From the NCBI RefSeq assembly GCF_008312895.1, contig NZ_VSSP01000006.1:177562-241561 (forward strand): 64,000 nt of DNA, given 5' to 3'. The notes under the pieces are model-generated. The model worked only from the letters and a program-made list of their open reading frames with translations, did not search any database and was not told where the DNA came from. Below are positions 1 to 9,897 of the stretch, in pieces. The position numbers and the translations under genes are program-made. How positions within the stretch are numbered: position 1 is the first letter of the stretch; each line of letters opens with the position of its first letter. Origin of the DNA: Luteimonas suaedae. GTDB lineage: Bacteria; Pseudomonadota; Gammaproteobacteria; Xanthomonadales; Xanthomonadaceae.

Positions 1-1745
1 GGCGACCGCTCGGTCAGCCAGGCCTTGCCTTCTTCGGTGCGCGGATCGCCCATGCGCCGGGCGAGCTGCTCGAAGAAGCTCGCCCAGTACGGCGGCACCG
101 TGGCCAACAGGGTATTGAGGTTGGCCGGGCCCACGATATCCACGCCGCAGGCGAACGTGTCCGGCGTGAAGGTCAGGCCGACCAGCGTGGCGTAGCCGCC
201 GTAGCTGCCGCCCATGATCGCGACCTGGTCCTCGCCGGTGACGCCCTGTTGCACCGCCCATTGCACGGCATCGATCAGGTCGTCATGCATCTTGCCGGCC
301 CATTCGCCGTCGCCGGCATTGGTAAAGGCCTTGCCGAACCCGGTCGAGCCGCGGAAGTTCACCTGCAGCACCGAGTAGCCGCGGTTGGCCAGCCACTGGT
401 TGTAGCTGCTGAAGCCGTAGCCGTCACGCCCCCAGGGGCCGCCATGCACCAGCAGCACCATCGGCGTGGCCGCATCCGGCTTGCCGTCGCCGTCCGGGTC
501 GGCGTGCGCCGGCAGGGTGAGATAGCTGACCAGGGTCTTGCCGTCGCGCGAGGCGATCTCGACCGGCCATTGCGGCACCAGCGGCTGGCCGTCCAACGCC
601 GGGCGCCCGGAGAACAGTTCGGTCAGCTTGCCGTCGCCTGGATTGGCGTCGCCGCGATCGTAGCGGTAGTAGACCAGCGGCGATTCGGCCGCCGAATAGG
701 CGACGATCCAGGTGCGGTCATCGAGGGTCCGGGTATTGATCGACACTTCGCCGGGGCCGATCGCCTCCAGCTTCTTCAGGTCGGCGGCGATGCCGTCGTC
801 CAGCGTGGCCCATTCCTCGCGCAGGTAGTTCACCGCGACCGCCTGCACCTGGCCGGTACGCGGATCGGACAGGCTGCCACCGACGTCGGCACGTTGGTCC
901 TCGTGCACCAGGGTCTTCTCGCCGCTGGCGGTGTCGATGGCGTACAGCGCGGCGGTGTCGCGCTCGCGTGAGTCGACCATGTACAGGGTCTTGCCGTCGG
1001 TGGTCAGCCCGGCGGGCGAGGTGGTCAACACGTCCTCGAACGGGATTTCGTCGTGCTCGACCCAGGCGTCGCCGTCTCGGCGCAGGACATCCTGGCCGCC
1101 GTCCGGGCGCGAGCGCAGCGCGTAGCGCAGGGTGTAGTCGGCATCGGCGAGATAGCCGCCGATCTGCTGCGTGTTCTCCTCGACCAGGGTGCGTTCGCCG
1201 CTGGCCAGGTCGACCCGGTACAGGTCATGCCATTGCGGATCGCGATCGTTCATGCCGACCAGGATCGATTCCGGATGCAGATGGCTGACACTGACCACCT
1301 GCGCCGTGGTCTTGTCGAATGGCGTGAGGTCGCGGCTCTCGCCGCTGGCCAGGTCGACCGCGTAGAGATGGAAATCCTCGTCGCCGCCGGTGTCGCGCAA
1401 GTACAGCAGGGTGTTGGGATGGTGCGACCAGAAGTAGTTGCGGATGCCGCGGGCGGTATCGCGGGTCACCGCCCGCGCGGCGTCGACATCGTCGGCCGGG
1501 GCCACCCAGACGTTGAGCACGCCGTCGACCGGCGCGATCCAGCTCAGGGTCTTGCCATCGGGGCTGATCTGCACGTTGGCGCGCTCGGGATTGCCGAACA
1601 GGGCGTCGCGCGGGATCAGGGCGACATCGTCGATCGAGTTGACGGTCTGTGGCTGGGCTTTCATGGCTTCGGAATTGTCGTCGTTGCGGTTGCCGCACGC
1701 GGCAAGCACGGTCGCGGCGCAGGCCGCGAGCAGGAGGTGTCGCAT
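1..1745 (-). CDS. S9 family serine peptidase, lipoprotein (3' end beyond window)
   Basis: Prolyl-oligopeptidase-type peptidase expected to cleave short peptides in the periplasm. About 581 residues are visible and the C-terminus runs off the left edge. The ATG at 1745 opens a lipoprotein signal with the lipobox LAAC-G, so the protein is probably lipid-anchored. Beta-propeller-like repeats (SPDGKTLSW, TTDGKTLYM) fill roughly residues 60-400. The alpha/beta-hydrolase part follows, with HGGPWG at about residue 434 and the nucleophile Ser514 in GGSYGGYA. The Asp and His of the triad would lie outside the window. It is transcribed alone, with 121 bp separating it from comM upstream. The family is clear; the substrate is not. 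Confidence 0.93.
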   Translation of the reverse strand, partial: MRHLLLAACAATVLAACGNRNDDNSEAMKAQPQTVNSIDDVALIPRDALFGNPERANVQISPDGKTLSWIAPVDGVLNVWVAPADDVDAARAVTRDTARGIRNYFWSHHPNTLLYLRDTGGDEDFHLYAVDLASGESRDLTPFDKTTAQVVSVSHLHPESILVGMNDRDPQWHDLYRVDLASGERTLVEENTQQIGGYLADADYTLRYALRSRPDGGQDVLRRDGDAWVEHDEIPFEDVLTTSPAGLTTDGKTLYMVDSRERDTAALYAIDTASGEKTLVHEDQRADVGGSLSDPRTGQVQAVAVNYLREEWATLDDGIAADLKKLEAIGPGEVSINTRTLDDRTWIVAYSAAESPLVYYRYDRGDANPGDGKLTELFSGRPALDGQPLVPQWPVEIASRDGKTLVSYLTLPAHADPDGDGKPDAATPMVLLVHGGPWGRDGYGFSSYNQWLANRGYSVLQVNFRGSTGFGKAFTNAGDGEWAGKMHDDLIDAVQWAVQQGVTGEDQVAIMGGSYGGYATLVGLTFTPDTFACGVDIVGPANLNTLLATVPPYWASFFEQLARRMGDPRTEEGKAWLTERS

Positions 1746-1866
1746 CGGTTCGGTCCCCAGGAGCTGTGGTTTGTCGCGCCACATTACCGTCGCCACCCCG
1801 CGCCCGTGTTCGACAGGCGTTAAATCCAGCTGGTGACCGATGGCAGGTGACCCGCGGATCGCCTGC

Positions 1867-3381
1867 TCAGGCCGCCAGCGCCGTTGGGCCGCGATCCAGG
1901 CTGCGATAACCCAGCGCTTCGGTGAGGTGCGGCGTGGCGATGTCGGCGCTGCCGGCCAGGTCGGCAATGGTGCGTGCGACGCGCAGGATGCGGTGCATCG
2001 AGCGCGCCGACAGCCGCAGCGATTCGATCGCGCGCTCGAGCAGCTGCTGGTCGGCCTCGCGCAGGCGGCAGGCGGCCAGGGTCGCGGCCTGGTCGAGGCC
2101 GGCGTTGGTGCTGCCGGTGCGTTCGCGCTGGACGGCGCGGGCCGCCTCCACCCGGGCCAGGATCGCCGCACTCGGCTCGCCTTCGGGGGCATCCGGACGC
2201 AGCTGCGCAGGCGGCAGCCGCGGCACGTCGACATGCAGGTCGATGCGGTCGAGCAGCGGCCCGGAGATGCGGGCGCGGTAGCGCTGGATCGCGTCCGGGC
2301 TGCAGCGGCAGCGGCCAGAGACGTCTCCGGCCCAGCCGCATGGGCAGGGGTTCATCGCCGCGACCAGCTGAAAATGCGCCGGGAACTCACTCTGCCGCGC
2401 TGCGCGCGAAATGGTCACGCTGCCCGATTCAAGCGGTTCGCGCAGCACTTCTAGCGCGCGCCGATCCCACTCCGGCAACTCGTCGAGAAACAGCACGCCA
2501 TGGTGCGCCAGCGAGATCTCCCCCGGCCGCGGCTCGGCGCCGCCGCCGACCAGCGCGGCGGCGCTGGCGGTGTGATGTGGTGCGCGGAAGGGCCGTTCGC
2601 GCCAGCGCGCCGGGTCCAGACCGCGGCCGCTGACCGAGGCGATGGCGGCCGATTCCAGCGCCTCCGCCTCGGACGCTTCCGGCAGCAGCCCGGGCAGGCG
2701 CGAGGCCAGCAGGGTCTTGCCGCAGCCGGGCGGGCCGACCAGCAGCAGGTGATGCCCTCCGGCCGCGGCGATTTCCAGCGCGCGCCGCGCATGCGCCTGG
2801 CCGCGCACGTCACGCATGTCCGGGCCGGGCGTGCGGACCGCGGCCAGTGCGATCGCCTGCGGCAGTTCGCGGCTGCCGCTGAGCTGCGCGCAAACCTCGA
2901 GCAGGGTGCGGGCGTGGCGGACATCGACACCGGTGGCCAGCGCCGCCTCGGCGGCGTTGGCCTGCGGCACCACCAGCCGGCGCCCGATCCGGGCCGCGGC
3001 GAGCGCTGCCGGCAGCGCGCCGTCGACCCCGCGCAGTTCGCCGGTCAGGCCGAGTTCGCCGATGAACTCGCAGTCGCGCAGCGCATCCAGCGGGACCTGG
3101 CCGCTGGCGGCGAGGATGCCGAGCGCGATCGGCAGGTCGAAGCGGCCGCCGTGCTTGGGCAGGTCGGCCGGGGCGAGATTGACGGTGATGCGGCGTTGCG
3201 GGAACTCGTACTGCGCGCACTGGATGGCGGCACGCACGCGGTCCTTGGCTTCGCGCACCGCGGGCTCGGGCAGTCCGACGATCGACATCGACGGCAACCC
3301 GCCGCCGAGATATACCTCGACCTGCACCGCCGGCGCCGATACCCCGGCACGCGCGCGTCCATGCACGAGTGCGAGTCCCAT
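1867..3381 (-). CDS. comM: YifB/ComM family Mg-chelatase-like AAA ATPase
   Basis: Full-length 504-aa ComM. In naturally transformable gammaproteobacteria this hexameric helicase promotes branch migration during integration of incoming DNA. The N-terminal ChlI-type (Lon-protease-like) fold spans about residues 1-170. Walker A GPPGCGKT is at 216-223, followed by LFLDELPEW (Walker B) and the C-terminal Mg-chelatase domain. It lies 10 bp after ubiK on the same strand, so the two are probably co-transcribed, as in other xanthomonads. Whether the organism is competent cannot be judged from this gene alone, but a ligE homologue also lies in the window. Confidence 0.95.
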   Translation of the reverse strand: MGLALVHGRARAGVSAPAVQVEVYLGGGLPSMSIVGLPEPAVREAKDRVRAAIQCAQYEFPQRRITVNLAPADLPKHGGRFDLPIALGILAASGQVPLDALRDCEFIGELGLTGELRGVDGALPAALAAARIGRRLVVPQANAAEAALATGVDVRHARTLLEVCAQLSGSRELPQAIALAAVRTPGPDMRDVRGQAHARRALEIAAAGGHHLLLVGPPGCGKTLLASRLPGLLPEASEAEALESAAIASVSGRGLDPARWRERPFRAPHHTASAAALVGGGAEPRPGEISLAHHGVLFLDELPEWDRRALEVLREPLESGSVTISRAARQSEFPAHFQLVAAMNPCPCGWAGDVSGRCRCSPDAIQRYRARISGPLLDRIDLHVDVPRLPPAQLRPDAPEGEPSAAILARVEAARAVQRERTGSTNAGLDQAATLAACRLREADQQLLERAIESLRLSARSMHRILRVARTIADLAGSADIATPHLTEALGYRSLDRGPTALAA

Positions 3382-3391
3382 GGCGCCGGAC

Positions 3392-3670
3392 TCAGTGCTG
3401 CGGCGTCTGCGTGCCGCGTTCCGGAGCGGCGAGTTCCGCCTCCAGCCACTCCACCGCCTGCTCCAGCGCCTCGAGCTTTTCGCGGGTGCGCAGAAGCACC
3501 GCCCGCTGTACCTCGAATTCCTCGCGTGAGACCAGATCCAGCTTGGTCAGGCCGGATTGCAGCACGGCCTTGAAGTTTTCCTGCAGTTCCTCGCGGCCGT
3601 CGCGCATGGCAGGCGGCACCAGGCCGCTGAGCCGTCGCGCCAGGTCGTCGATGTGGTTGAGGTCGATCAT
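3392..3670 (-). CDS. ubiK: Ubiquinone biosynthesis accessory factor UbiK (BMFP/YqiC family)
   Basis: A 92-aa protein of the YqiC/UbiK family, an accessory factor that helps the Ubi complex work near the membrane in aerobic ubiquinone synthesis. The start at 3670 gives the family N-terminus MIDLNHIDDLARRLSGLVPP. A longer open frame upstream has no family similarity. Residues 45-85 are an uninterrupted heptad-like helix (REEFEVQRAVLLRTREKLEA), matching the C-terminal coiled coil that trimerises in this family. It sits just upstream of comM and divergent from glnB, with 187 bp between the two start codons. Confidence 0.9.
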   Translation of the reverse strand: MIDLNHIDDLARRLSGLVPPAMRDGREELQENFKAVLQSGLTKLDLVSREEFEVQRAVLLRTREKLEALEQAVEWLEAELAAPERGTQTPQH

Positions 3671-3794
3671 GAAGCTCACTCCTGCGGCAACGTGCCCAGC
3701 ATGCCGCCTGCGGCCATGGCGTGCAGTCGGGCCGATGCGCATTTGGGTGTAGGAAAAATCCGACAGACGGAGGTCGAGGGGCGGCGCATTGTAG

Positions 3795-4196
<402 letters not shown>

Positions 4197-4352
4197 TCGC
4201 CCCGCGCCTGCGTGGCCCAAGAAAACTGAATGGGGGCGTGAAAGACAGCGTCCCTGGCCTTGACGGAAAGGTGTCTGCTGGTGTTGGTGAACCACTCCCG
4301 ATCGGGCTAATCTTGACCGAACAGCCAAAATGGAAATGGAGAGGGGAAGACG

Positions 4353-4850
4353 ATGAAGTTCGTACTGATGGCAGTTGGCTTTGCAGCAGTGCTTGCATCG
4401 GCGGGCGCGCTGGCCGAGCAGCCGGTGCTGGTCAATACCGACGCCAAGTCGATCATTGCCCAGCAGGAAGAAATCCGTGCGGAAGCCGTGGCCCGGAAGG
4501 GGCGTTACAAGGACATGGATGAGCGCACGATTCGGGACCTGCTTGCCAAGCAGGACAAGGTAATGGACCTGCTGGACGGCAAGGAGCATTCGACGGAACT
4601 GTCGAAAATCGACCAGACCACGTTGTTCAATTCTCTGGAATCGATCGAGGCGATCGTCAACAAGGCCGAAGACGAGCGGATGGTCTGCCGGCGTGAGCGC
4701 ACGACGGGAAGCCATCGCACCCAAAACGTCTGCAAGACGGTCGCGCAGCTGCGCACCGAGCGCGAGCAGGGCCAGACGGCGATTGGGGCACGCGACATCC
4801 GTTGTGAGGGCTGTGGCGAGGGCAACGGAGGCCGGCCCGAAGCTTGGTAA
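4353..4850 (+). CDS. Small secreted protein of unknown function
   Basis: 165-aa protein that I do not recognise. It has a clean Sec signal peptide (MKFVLMAVGFAAVLASAGALA, probable cut after ALA) preceded by a strong purine-rich RBS (gagaggggaag). The mature part is polar and mostly helical, with a conserved-looking core RKGRYKDMDERTIRDLLAKQ. A pair of cysteines (CRRER and NVCKTV) could form a disulfide, and two more occur near the C-terminus (RCEGCGEG). No enzyme motif is visible. The region is less GC-rich than its neighbours. Similar small periplasmic proteins in xanthomonads are usually left as hypothetical. Confidence 0.75.
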   Translation: MKFVLMAVGFAAVLASAGALAEQPVLVNTDAKSIIAQQEEIRAEAVARKGRYKDMDERTIRDLLAKQDKVMDLLDGKEHSTELSKIDQTTLFNSLESIEAIVNKAEDERMVCRRERTTGSHRTQNVCKTVAQLRTEREQGQTAIGARDIRCEGCGEGNGGRPEAW

Positions 4851-4958
4851 GCCTGTCCTGCCCGGCGTTCTCGCGATTCGGCTGCATGGCAAACGCCCGC
4901 CCGGCGCCCGGCCACCGTCGCGCAAAGGGCCGGGCAAGGGGGGCGCGGCGGCTCGCGG

Positions 4959-5807
4959 TCAGCCGCCCAGCGCCTCCGCTACGAACGGAGGTAGCACCGT
5001 CGCGCCGTGGTGGACGTCGACGCTGTAGTAGCGGGTGTCGAACGCCTTGCCGCGCGCATCGCCTTCGCGGAACTCGAAGCCGCCCGACTTGCGCGCCAGC
5101 GTGCAGCTCCACCAGCCGGTGGGATAGCACGGCTGCGGGAACGGCAGGGTCTGGAAGGCGGTGAAGCCGGCCTTGCGCATCTCGCCGCGCATCTCCTTGA
5201 TCAGGTCCAGCAGGGCGAGCGGCGACTCCGACTGTTGCACCAGGATGCCGTCGTCCTTCAGCGCACGGAAGCAGCTTTCGTAGAAGACGCGGTTGAACAG
5301 CCCTTCGGCCGGGCCCACCGGATCGGTGGAGTCGACGATTACGATGTCGAGACTGCCGGGGGCGGCGCTCCGCATGTGCGCGATGCCGTCGTCGAACAGC
5401 AGTTCGGCGCGCGGGTCGCCGTTGGACTCGCACAGCTCGGGAAAGTATTTCTCCGCCATGCGCGTGACCTGCTCGTCGATGTCGCACTGCACCGCCTTGT
5501 TCACGCCCGGGTGCTTGAGCACCTCGCGCAGCGTGCCGCAGTCGCCGCCGCCGATGATGACGACCTGCTTGGGATCGCGATGGGTGAACAGCGCTGGGTG
5601 CGACATCATCTCGTGGTAGAGGAAATTGTCGCGCGTGGTCAGCATCACCGCGCCGTCGATCAGCATCAGGTTGCCCCAGTCGGTGGTCTCGAAGATCTCG
5701 ATCTTCTGGAACGGCGACTGCACCTCGTCGAGCTTGCGGGTGACGCGAAAGCCGATCGCCGAGCCGGTCGGCGCGAACTGCTCGTGGATCCAGGTGGGGG
5801 CGGGCAT
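4959..5807 (-). CDS. speE: Polyamine aminopropyltransferase (spermidine synthase)
   Basis: 282-aa cytosolic enzyme that transfers aminopropyl from decarboxylated S-adenosylmethionine to putrescine. The nucleotide-binding loop GGGDCGTLREV is at 86-96, YHEM at 64-67, and the catalytic Asp region VDSTDPVGPAEGLF follows. The start at 5807 gives the family N-terminus (MPAPTWIHEQF); the open frame upstream of it has no homology. Arginine decarboxylase (speA) lies about 2 kb away on the other strand with an M48 peptidase gene between them, so the arginine-to-spermidine route is partly clustered here. Confidence 0.96.
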   Translation of the reverse strand: MPAPTWIHEQFAPTGSAIGFRVTRKLDEVQSPFQKIEIFETTDWGNLMLIDGAVMLTTRDNFLYHEMMSHPALFTHRDPKQVVIIGGGDCGTLREVLKHPGVNKAVQCDIDEQVTRMAEKYFPELCESNGDPRAELLFDDGIAHMRSAAPGSLDIVIVDSTDPVGPAEGLFNRVFYESCFRALKDDGILVQQSESPLALLDLIKEMRGEMRKAGFTAFQTLPFPQPCYPTGWWSCTLARKSGGFEFREGDARGKAFDTRYYSVDVHHGATVLPPFVAEALGG

Positions 5808-5944
5808 GGCGGCGTCCTGTAGGGCGCACGCCGGCGTTCGGCGCCGGCGGCAGGGCCGCGAATTGTAGCGAAGCGGACCGTCGCGCGAGCGGCAAGGCCC
5901 TAACATGTGACCCGGAACGGCCTTGGCGCCGGAGAGGGACGGAC

Positions 5945-7801
5945 ATGGCACCGACGCAGGCGCATCGCGAGCTGGCGCAGCGGCTGGAAGCCGAGGCGCA
6001 GCGCTCGCCGCGCGGCTATCTGCTCCGGCTGGCCTTGCTGGCGGGGCTTGGCTACGCGCTGCTGCTGGTGCTCCTGGCGATCGCGTTCGGATTGCCGCTG
6101 CTGATGCTCGGCCACGTCGTGGTCAACGGCGCGCGCCCGGGGCCGGAATTGGCCTACGTGATGCTGGTGCCGCTGGTGTTCGGGGGCGTGCTGCTGCGGG
6201 CGCTGTGGATCCGCTTCGGCGTACCCGAAGGCTATGTGCTGGCGGCGGACGAGGCGCCGGCGCTGCAGGCCGAGGTCGAACGCCTGCGCCGGGCGACCGG
6301 GGCGCCGCCGCTGCATGGCATCGTCATCGACGGCGAACTCAACGCCGCCGCCGCCAACCTGCCGCGGGCGCTGGGCCTGCTCGGCCATCGCCACTACCTG
6401 GTGCTGGGGCTGCCGCTGATGCAGTTGCTCGACCGCGACGAACTGGCCGCGGTGGTCGCGCACGAGTTCGGCCATTTCGGCGCCGGCCATGGCCGCTTCA
6501 CCGCCTGGATCTACCGCGTGCGCATGAGCTGGCACCGGGTGCTGGAAGGACTGGCGGACAGCGGCTTCCTGTTCAGCCGCCTGCTGCTGGCGTTCTACGG
6601 GTGGTATGTGCCGTACTTCAACGCCTACAGCTTCGTGCTCGCACGGCGCAACGAGTACCAGGCCGATGCGATCGCGGCCGCCACCGTCGGCGGCGAGGCG
6701 GCCGCCAGCGCGCTGATCCGGCTCGAACTCGGCGCACGGCGTGCGCATGGCCGGTTCTGGCCGCAGGTGTTCGGTCGCGCCCGTGCGCAGAACCATCCGC
6801 CGGCGCAGGTCCATGCTCAGCTCGCGCGCGTATTGCAGGACGACACGCCGATCGACCTCGAGCGGTTGCTGGCGATCGCGAGCCGCGACGCGGATCCGGA
6901 CGATACCCACCCCGTCCTGCCGCAGCGCATCGCCGCGATGCAGGCGGAACCGTGTCTGCGTACACGCGGTGCGCCGGCCGCGCCCGGCCTGCTCGGTCCG
7001 GCGCTGCTTGCCGAGATCGAGCGCGGCCTGGACGAGCACTGGCGCGATCGGAACCGCCCGCGCTGGCGCGAACGCCATGCGGCCGCGGCGGCGGATCGTG
7101 CCCGCCTGGCCGTCGTTGAGGGCGTGGGTGACCCGTCGCCGCAACAGCGGCTCGAGCATGCGCAGCTGGTGGAGTCGCTGCGCATCGATTTCGATGCCGC
7201 GCCGCTGTACGAACGCGCGATTGCGGCCCTGCCCGACAGCGCCATGGCGCACTATCGCGCCGGCCTGCTGGCGCTGCGCCGCGGCGATGCGGCAGCGGGC
7301 GCCGCCGGGCTGCGGCGCGCCATGGCGCTCGATCCCGGCGCCATCCGGCCGGTGCTGGCGGACCTGGAGGCGCTCGACCGCGATCCCGACCTGGCGCCGG
7401 CCAGCGCCGAAGCGGTGCGTACGCTGCGCGACGCCTTCGCGCCGGCGGCGCATGAACTGGATGCGCGCGATGCCGCGGACGCCCGGGACGAGCTGCTGCC
7501 GCACGACCTCGACACCGCCGCCCTGCAATCGCTGGCCGGAGCGCTCACGGCGGATCCGCGCATCGTCCGGGCCTGGCTGGCGCGCAAGCGCATGCCGATG
7601 GCGGAGGCGCCGCCGCACTACGTCCTGTTGCTGGACTGGCGCGGATCGGTCGCCAGCGAGACCGCCGGGCTCAAGCGACTCACCGATGCGCTCGCGCTGC
7701 CCGGCAGCTTCACCGTCTTCACCGGCAGCGGGCAGCGCCCGCTGGCGCGCCGGGTCAGGCGGCTGTGCGCCGCGCCGGTCTATCGCAGGCGCCCGGGATA
7801 A
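5945..7801 (+). CDS. M48 family membrane metallopeptidase
   Basis: 618-aa zinc peptidase related to HtpX/Ste24-type enzymes. Two hydrophobic segments (about residues 27-50 and 58-82) anchor the N-terminus. The zinc motif HEFGH is at 173-177, and the third-ligand region RRNEYQADAIAA follows at about 235-246. The C-terminal half is Ala/Arg/Leu-rich and TPR-like (MAHYRAGLLALRRGDAAAGA), probably a scaffold. The reading frame ends 61 bp before speA on the same strand, so the two may share a transcript. The substrate is unknown; quality control of membrane proteins is the usual role in this clan. Confidence 0.88.
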   Translation: MAPTQAHRELAQRLEAEAQRSPRGYLLRLALLAGLGYALLLVLLAIAFGLPLLMLGHVVVNGARPGPELAYVMLVPLVFGGVLLRALWIRFGVPEGYVLAADEAPALQAEVERLRRATGAPPLHGIVIDGELNAAAANLPRALGLLGHRHYLVLGLPLMQLLDRDELAAVVAHEFGHFGAGHGRFTAWIYRVRMSWHRVLEGLADSGFLFSRLLLAFYGWYVPYFNAYSFVLARRNEYQADAIAAATVGGEAAASALIRLELGARRAHGRFWPQVFGRARAQNHPPAQVHAQLARVLQDDTPIDLERLLAIASRDADPDDTHPVLPQRIAAMQAEPCLRTRGAPAAPGLLGPALLAEIERGLDEHWRDRNRPRWRERHAAAAADRARLAVVEGVGDPSPQQRLEHAQLVESLRIDFDAAPLYERAIAALPDSAMAHYRAGLLALRRGDAAAGAAGLRRAMALDPGAIRPVLADLEALDRDPDLAPASAEAVRTLRDAFAPAAHELDARDAADARDELLPHDLDTAALQSLAGALTADPRIVRAWLARKRMPMAEAPPHYVLLLDWRGSVASETAGLKRLTDALALPGSFTVFTGSGQRPLARRVRRLCAAPVYRRRPG

Positions 7802-7862
7802 ACGGGGCGCCGGCAGCGCGACGCTAGAATGGGCGTCCCCTGTGTCGCCCGGATGCACGCCG

Positions 7863-9752
7863 ATGACCGCCTGGTCGCCCGACCACGCCCGCAAGACCTA
7901 CTCGATCCCGCACTGGGCCGAAGGCTATTTCGATGTCGACGGCGCCGGGCGCGTCGTGGTGGCCCCGGCCGGCGCGGACGGCCCGAAGCTGCCACTGCCC
8001 GACGTGGTCGACGCGGCGCTCGCCGCGGGCGCGCAGCTGCCGCTGCTGGTGCGGTTCCCCGAAATCCTCGGCGACCGCCTGCACACGCTGCAGGCCGCGT
8101 TCGCGCAGGCACGGGCCGACTGGGATTACGCCGGCGGCTACACCGCGGTCTACCCGATCAAGGTCAACCAGCATCGGGGCGTGGCCGGCACGCTGGCCGC
8201 GCACGCCGGCGACGGCTTCGGCCTGGAGGCGGGCAGCAAGCCGGAACTGATGGCGGTGATGGCGCTCAGCCGCCCCGGCGGCGTGATCGTCTGCAACGGC
8301 TACAAGGATCGCGAATACATCCGCCTGGCGCTGATCGGCCGCAAGCTCGGCCTCGAGACCTTCATCGTCATCGAGAAGCCCTCGGAGCTGCCGCTGGTGA
8401 TCGAGGAGGCCGCGGCGCTCGGGGTCGCGCCGGTGCTCGGCGTGCGCATGCGGCTGGCCTCGCTCGGCGCCGGCAAGTGGCAGAACAGCGGCGGCGACAA
8501 GGCCAAGTTCGGGCTCTCGCCGCGGCAGCTGCTGGACCTGTGGAAGTCGCTGCGCGACGGCGGCATGGCCGATGCGCTGCAGCTGCTGCATTTCCACATG
8601 GGCTCGCAGATCTCCAACGTGCGCGACATCGCCAACGGCATGCGCGAGGCCACCCGTTACTTCGTCGAGTTGTCGAAGCTGGGCGCGCGGATCAGCCACG
8701 TCGACGTCGGCGGCGGGCTCGGCATCGACTACGAGGGCACGCGCTCGCGCAGCTACAACTCGGTCAACTACGGCGTGCGGCAGTACGCCGGCAGCATCGT
8801 GCAGCCGCTGGCCGACGCCTGCGCCGAACATGGCCTGGCGCCGCCACGCATCATCACCGAATGCGGGCGCGCGATGACCGCGCACCACGCGGTGCTGGTG
8901 GCGAACGTGTCGGAAGTCGAGGCCGCCCCGGAGGGCCGGGTGCCGGACCTGCACGACGACGAGCCGGCGGTGATCCGGCACCTGCGCGAGATCCACGACG
9001 AGCTGACCTCGCGCCCGGCGGTGGAGCTGTTCCACGAGGCCCAGCATCACCACGCCGAAGGCCTGGCGCTGTACGCGCTCGGCCAGGTCGACCTGGTGCA
9101 TCGGGCGCGCATCGACGACCTGTTCTACGCCATCGCGCATGCGGTCAGGGCGCGGCTGACCTACGACGAGAAGAGCCACCGGCCGCTGCTGGACGAGCTC
9201 AACGAGCGCCTGGTCGACAAGTACTTCGTCAACTTCAGCGTGTTCGAATCGATGCCCGACGTGTGGGCGATCGACCAGGTGTTCCCGATCCTGCCGATCG
9301 ACCGGCTCGACGAGGCGCCGACCCGCCGCGGCGTGATCGCCGACCTGACCTGCGACTCGGACGGCAAGATCGACACCTACGTCGAGAACGAGGACCTGGA
9401 CAGCTCGCTGCCGCTGCATGCGCTCAGGGCCGGCGAATCCTACCGGCTCGGTTTCTTCCTGGTCGGCGCTTACCAGGAGATCCTTGGCGACATCCACAAC
9501 CTGTTCGGTGACACCGACGCGATCGAGGTGCGCAGCGACGGCGACGGCTTCGCTATCGAGCAGCAGCGCCGCGGCGACACTACCGACGTGATGCTGGACT
9601 ACGTCGGCTACCGCATCGACGACCTGCGTCGCGCCTACGACGACAAAGTGGCAGCGGCGCGCCTGCCGGGCGCCGAGGCCGTGCACCTGCGCGCTGCGCT
9701 GGAGGCAGGCTTGACCGGATACACCTACCTGGACGATTCCCCGCTGGCGTAA
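7863..9752 (+). CDS. speA: Biosynthetic arginine decarboxylase
   Basis: 629-aa PLP-dependent (alanine-racemase-fold) enzyme making agmatine from arginine, the first step toward putrescine in this route. YPIKVNQHRGV carries the PLP lysine, DVGGGLGIDYEG the phosphate-binding loop, and the C-terminal barrel contains DLTCDSDGKID, typical of SpeA. The ATG at 7863 (MTAWSPDHARKTYSIPHW) matches the family start. The same frame stays open far upstream, but only as a shadow of the M48 gene. A REP-like pair begins 4 bp after the stop codon. Confidence 0.97.
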   Translation: MTAWSPDHARKTYSIPHWAEGYFDVDGAGRVVVAPAGADGPKLPLPDVVDAALAAGAQLPLLVRFPEILGDRLHTLQAAFAQARADWDYAGGYTAVYPIKVNQHRGVAGTLAAHAGDGFGLEAGSKPELMAVMALSRPGGVIVCNGYKDREYIRLALIGRKLGLETFIVIEKPSELPLVIEEAAALGVAPVLGVRMRLASLGAGKWQNSGGDKAKFGLSPRQLLDLWKSLRDGGMADALQLLHFHMGSQISNVRDIANGMREATRYFVELSKLGARISHVDVGGGLGIDYEGTRSRSYNSVNYGVRQYAGSIVQPLADACAEHGLAPPRIITECGRAMTAHHAVLVANVSEVEAAPEGRVPDLHDDEPAVIRHLREIHDELTSRPAVELFHEAQHHHAEGLALYALGQVDLVHRARIDDLFYAIAHAVRARLTYDEKSHRPLLDELNERLVDKYFVNFSVFESMPDVWAIDQVFPILPIDRLDEAPTRRGVIADLTCDSDGKIDTYVENEDLDSSLPLHALRAGESYRLGFFLVGAYQEILGDIHNLFGDTDAIEVRSDGDGFAIEQQRRGDTTDVMLDYVGYRIDDLRRAYDDKVAAARLPGAEAVHLRAALEAGLTGYTYLDDSPLA

Positions 9753-9756
9753 CGCC

Positions 9757-9897
9757 GTAGGAGCGCGCCATGCGCGCGATGCCGCGGGGTCGGCCGGATC
9801 CGGTGGATGCCGCGATTCCGGACCGGCAGGCGCGCGAGTCACCGGAATTCGCGGGCGGCGACATGCCCGCGGCATCGCGCGCATGGCGCGCTCCTAC
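9757..9897. repeat. REP-like inverted pair, copy 1
   Basis: Two perfect 32-bp arms in inverted orientation (9757-9788 and 9866-9897) flank about 77 bp. Each arm begins GTAGGAGCGCGCCATGCGCG and has its own internal stem (GCGCGC-CAT-GCGCGC). The unit fills the gap between the convergent speA and ydfG genes, and the TAG in the right-hand arm is the ydfG stop codon. The interior matches the unit at 58315-58457 closely and is reverse-complemented in the unit at 47009-47150. Confidence 0.9.
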